Shown one piece after another: positions 5,676 to 6,969 of a stretch of 6,969 nt of DNA (within the stretch, counting starts at the first letter, position 1; the number at the start of each line of letters is the position of its first letter). This DNA is from Flavobacteriales bacterium. GTDB lineage: Bacteria > Bacteroidota > Bacteroidia > Flavobacteriales > UA16. The DNA lies in assembly GCA_018700255.1 (NCBI GenBank), contig JABISU010000304.1:1-6969 (forward strand). The letters are read 5' to 3'. Made by a program: the position numbers and the translations under genes. The notes below the pieces were generated by a model. The model was not told the origin of the DNA and did not search any database. It saw only the letters and a list, made by a program, of their open reading frames with translations.

Positions 5676-6969
5676 ATGAATCTGCTGTATTTTTCTTTTA
5701 TTACTTGCCTTTTTGCAAACAGTCTTTCAGCTCAACAAGTTTCAATTACTTTCCAAGTAGATATGACAGAGGAAGGAGCAAATCCAGCCGGAGTATTTAT
5801 AGCAGGGTCTTTTCAAGGATGGACGCCGGGCGCTTCTCAATTAGTAGATGACGATGGTGATGGGATTTTCACACATACTGCAATTGTAGATGCCAATACT
5901 ACGATTCAATGGAAATACCTAAATGGTCCATCTTGGGATTATGCAGAAAGTGTTCCTCCTGCATGTGGAAATCCTAGTGATAATAATAACAGAGCATTCG
6001 ATGTCACAGATTCTGATGCTGTTTTAGATGTAGTATGCTACGGGTCTTGTCAAGCTTGCGGTACAGCAGCTATCACAACAGAGGTAACCTTGACTGTTTT
6101 AACTGATAATATTACAGTAGCAGTTGATGGGATGTTTGTGGCTGGAACTTTAAATGGTTGGGCTGGAGAAGCAATGGTAGATAATGGAGACGGATCTTGG
6201 TCTATCACGAAAGCACTTGAAGCCACTACTTATGAGTTTAAATTCCAAAATGGTGTAGGTGGTTGGGAGGAGCTTACTTGCGGCGGCAATCGCTCGTTTT
6301 CTTTTATTGAAAATGATCCCGCGTTTTCTGTAACAGGATGCTTCGGACAATGTAGCGAAACGTGTGTTATAGATCCTGATCCTGCTGACATTACTTTCTC
6401 AATTGATGCATCCCAAATTTCAGTTGATACAGCTGGAGTATATTTAGTGGGGTCATTTACTTCACCGGCTTGGCAAGCAGGAGCTATATTGATGAGCGAT
6501 TCCGACGGAGATGGGATATATACAGTTACTACCAACGTCAGTGGAGCCGCGGATATTCAGTTTAAGTTTAATAACGGCAATCCTTTTGTTGGAGGAGTGG
6601 CAGATTATACCGGTGAAGAAAGTGCTGATTTTATTAATCTAGGTTGTGGAGTTGATAATGGAGTGGGAGGGTCTAATAGAATCCATTCTCGTTCTGGAGT
6701 TTCAGAAACCCTTACAACGACGTGTTTTAATAGCTGTGTTGATTGTGCTTTAGTTCAGCCTGTTCTAGTATTAACTGTTGATTTATGTTTTTCTACTGCA
6801 ACAGAAGTGAGACTGACTGGAGCTTTGTGGAATTGGGATTTAACTGTGGGTCCTCTCGCAACTGACAATGGAGATGGTACATGGGCCGTGACTTTTGATC
6901 CTGCTCCAACAGATGATTTGGATTACTTATGGATCGTTGACGGAGTAGAGGAAGACTTACTCGACGATA
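5676..6969 (+). CDS. secreted multi-module protein with repeated starch/glycogen-binding-like domains, partial at right edge
   Basis: The open frame runs from ATG 5676 off the window end, giving 431 codons with no stop. Residues 1-19 (MNLLYFSFITCLFANSLSA) look like a Sec signal peptide, probably cut before QQ; it has no lysine or arginine and no good lipobox. Then follow repeated modules of about 100-120 residues: 22-129, 131-230, 238-358 and 363 onward, the last cut off. Each has a [V/Y]x[V/L]xG strand near a tryptophan (IAGSFQGW 42-49; VAGTLNGW 155-162), a D-x-D-G-D-G turn or a close variant (DNGDGSW 169-175), an aromatic-rich strand (IQWKYLNG, YEFKFQNG, IQFKFNNG), and in the three complete modules a C-terminal cysteine cluster. 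This resembles the AMPK-glycogen-binding/CBM48-CBM20 type of E-set fold. A glycan-binding role is inferred. The missing C-terminus may carry a catalytic domain or a type IX secretion sorting domain, but neither is visible. The gene is divergent from the sugar transporter. Confidence 0.88.
   Translation, partial: MNLLYFSFITCLFANSLSAQQVSITFQVDMTEEGANPAGVFIAGSFQGWTPGASQLVDDDGDGIFTHTAIVDANTTIQWKYLNGPSWDYAESVPPACGNPSDNNNRAFDVTDSDAVLDVVCYGSCQACGTAAITTEVTLTVLTDNITVAVDGMFVAGTLNGWAGEAMVDNGDGSWSITKALEATTYEFKFQNGVGGWEELTCGGNRSFSFIENDPAFSVTGCFGQCSETCVIDPDPADITFSIDASQISVDTAGVYLVGSFTSPAWQAGAILMSDSDGDGIYTVTTNVSGAADIQFKFNNGNPFVGGVADYTGEESADFINLGCGVDNGVGGSNRIHSRSGVSETLTTTCFNSCVDCALVQPVLVLTVDLCFSTATEVRLTGALWNWDLTVGPLATDNGDGTWAVTFDPAPTDDLDYLWIVDGVEEDLLDD
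5739..6968 (+). repeat. four tandem protein-level modules with conserved cysteines (fourth truncated)
   Basis: The repeats are visible in protein, not as DNA identity, so they are old or fast-diverging duplications. Approximate extents are 5739-6062, 6066-6365, 6387-6749 and 6762-6968. The three complete modules each have four cysteines: one in a late loop (C97, C202, C324) and a terminal cluster (C121/C125/C128; C222/C226/C230; C350/C354/C357). The clusters read CYGSCQAC, CFGQCSETC and CFNSCVDC. Two disulfides per module are plausible in an exported protein. Module 3 keeps the fold motifs but replaces the N/Q-G-W turn with SPAW. Module 4 has LTGALWNWD and carries an early C371 before the window ends. 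Confidence 0.75.

Noticed and set aside
6150..6535. Two minus-strand frames of 66 and 101 codons
   Set aside because: They are antisense to the repeated modules of the secreted protein, whose protein-level repetition shows that the plus strand is the coding one.

Overview
The window looks like chromosomal DNA of a member of the Bacteroidota, probably an aquatic flavobacterium-like or cytophaga-like organism. Several things suggest this: a secreted GH92 alpha-mannosidase lipoprotein of the Bacteroidetes type, a FucP-type sugar transporter of a variant I associate with Bacteroidetes, AT-rich gaps with no clear Shine-Dalgarno sequences before the genes, and a TAnnTTTG-type -7 element ahead of the last gene. 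Taxonomy below phylum level is a guess.

Layout from left to right. (1) 7-2343, minus: a complete GH92 alpha-mannosidase lipoprotein. (2) 2389-3225, minus: an AlkC-like HEAT-repeat DNA alkylation-repair glycosylase, 45 bp upstream of the mannosidase on the same strand. (3) 3226-3365: an AT-rich divergent gap. (4) 3366-3926, plus: a 186-residue all-helical protein, probably HEAT-like, function unknown. (5) 3933-5558, minus: a FucP-like MFS sugar transporter, convergent with the previous gene (6 bp between stop codons). (6) 5559-5675: a 117-bp divergent gap holding a -7-like promoter element and a hyphenated palindrome. (7) 5676-6969, plus: the first 431 codons of a secreted protein built from repeated, cysteine-capped, starch/glycogen-binding-like beta-sandwich modules. 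It is open at the right edge.

Functionally the window mixes glycan use with DNA repair. The mannosidase can release mannose from alpha-mannosides outside the cytoplasm, the MFS protein can import a released monosaccharide, and the modular secreted protein may bind a polysaccharide at or outside the cell surface. No SusC/SusD pair or regulator lies in the window, so it is not a complete polysaccharide utilisation locus. The alkylation-repair gene and its divergent helical-repeat neighbour sit between these genes with no obvious link to sugar metabolism. No RNA genes, mobile elements, CRISPR arrays or long DNA repeats were seen. The features most worth following up are the truncated modular protein, the transporter that lacks the acidic residues known from FucP, and the pair of helical-repeat genes.
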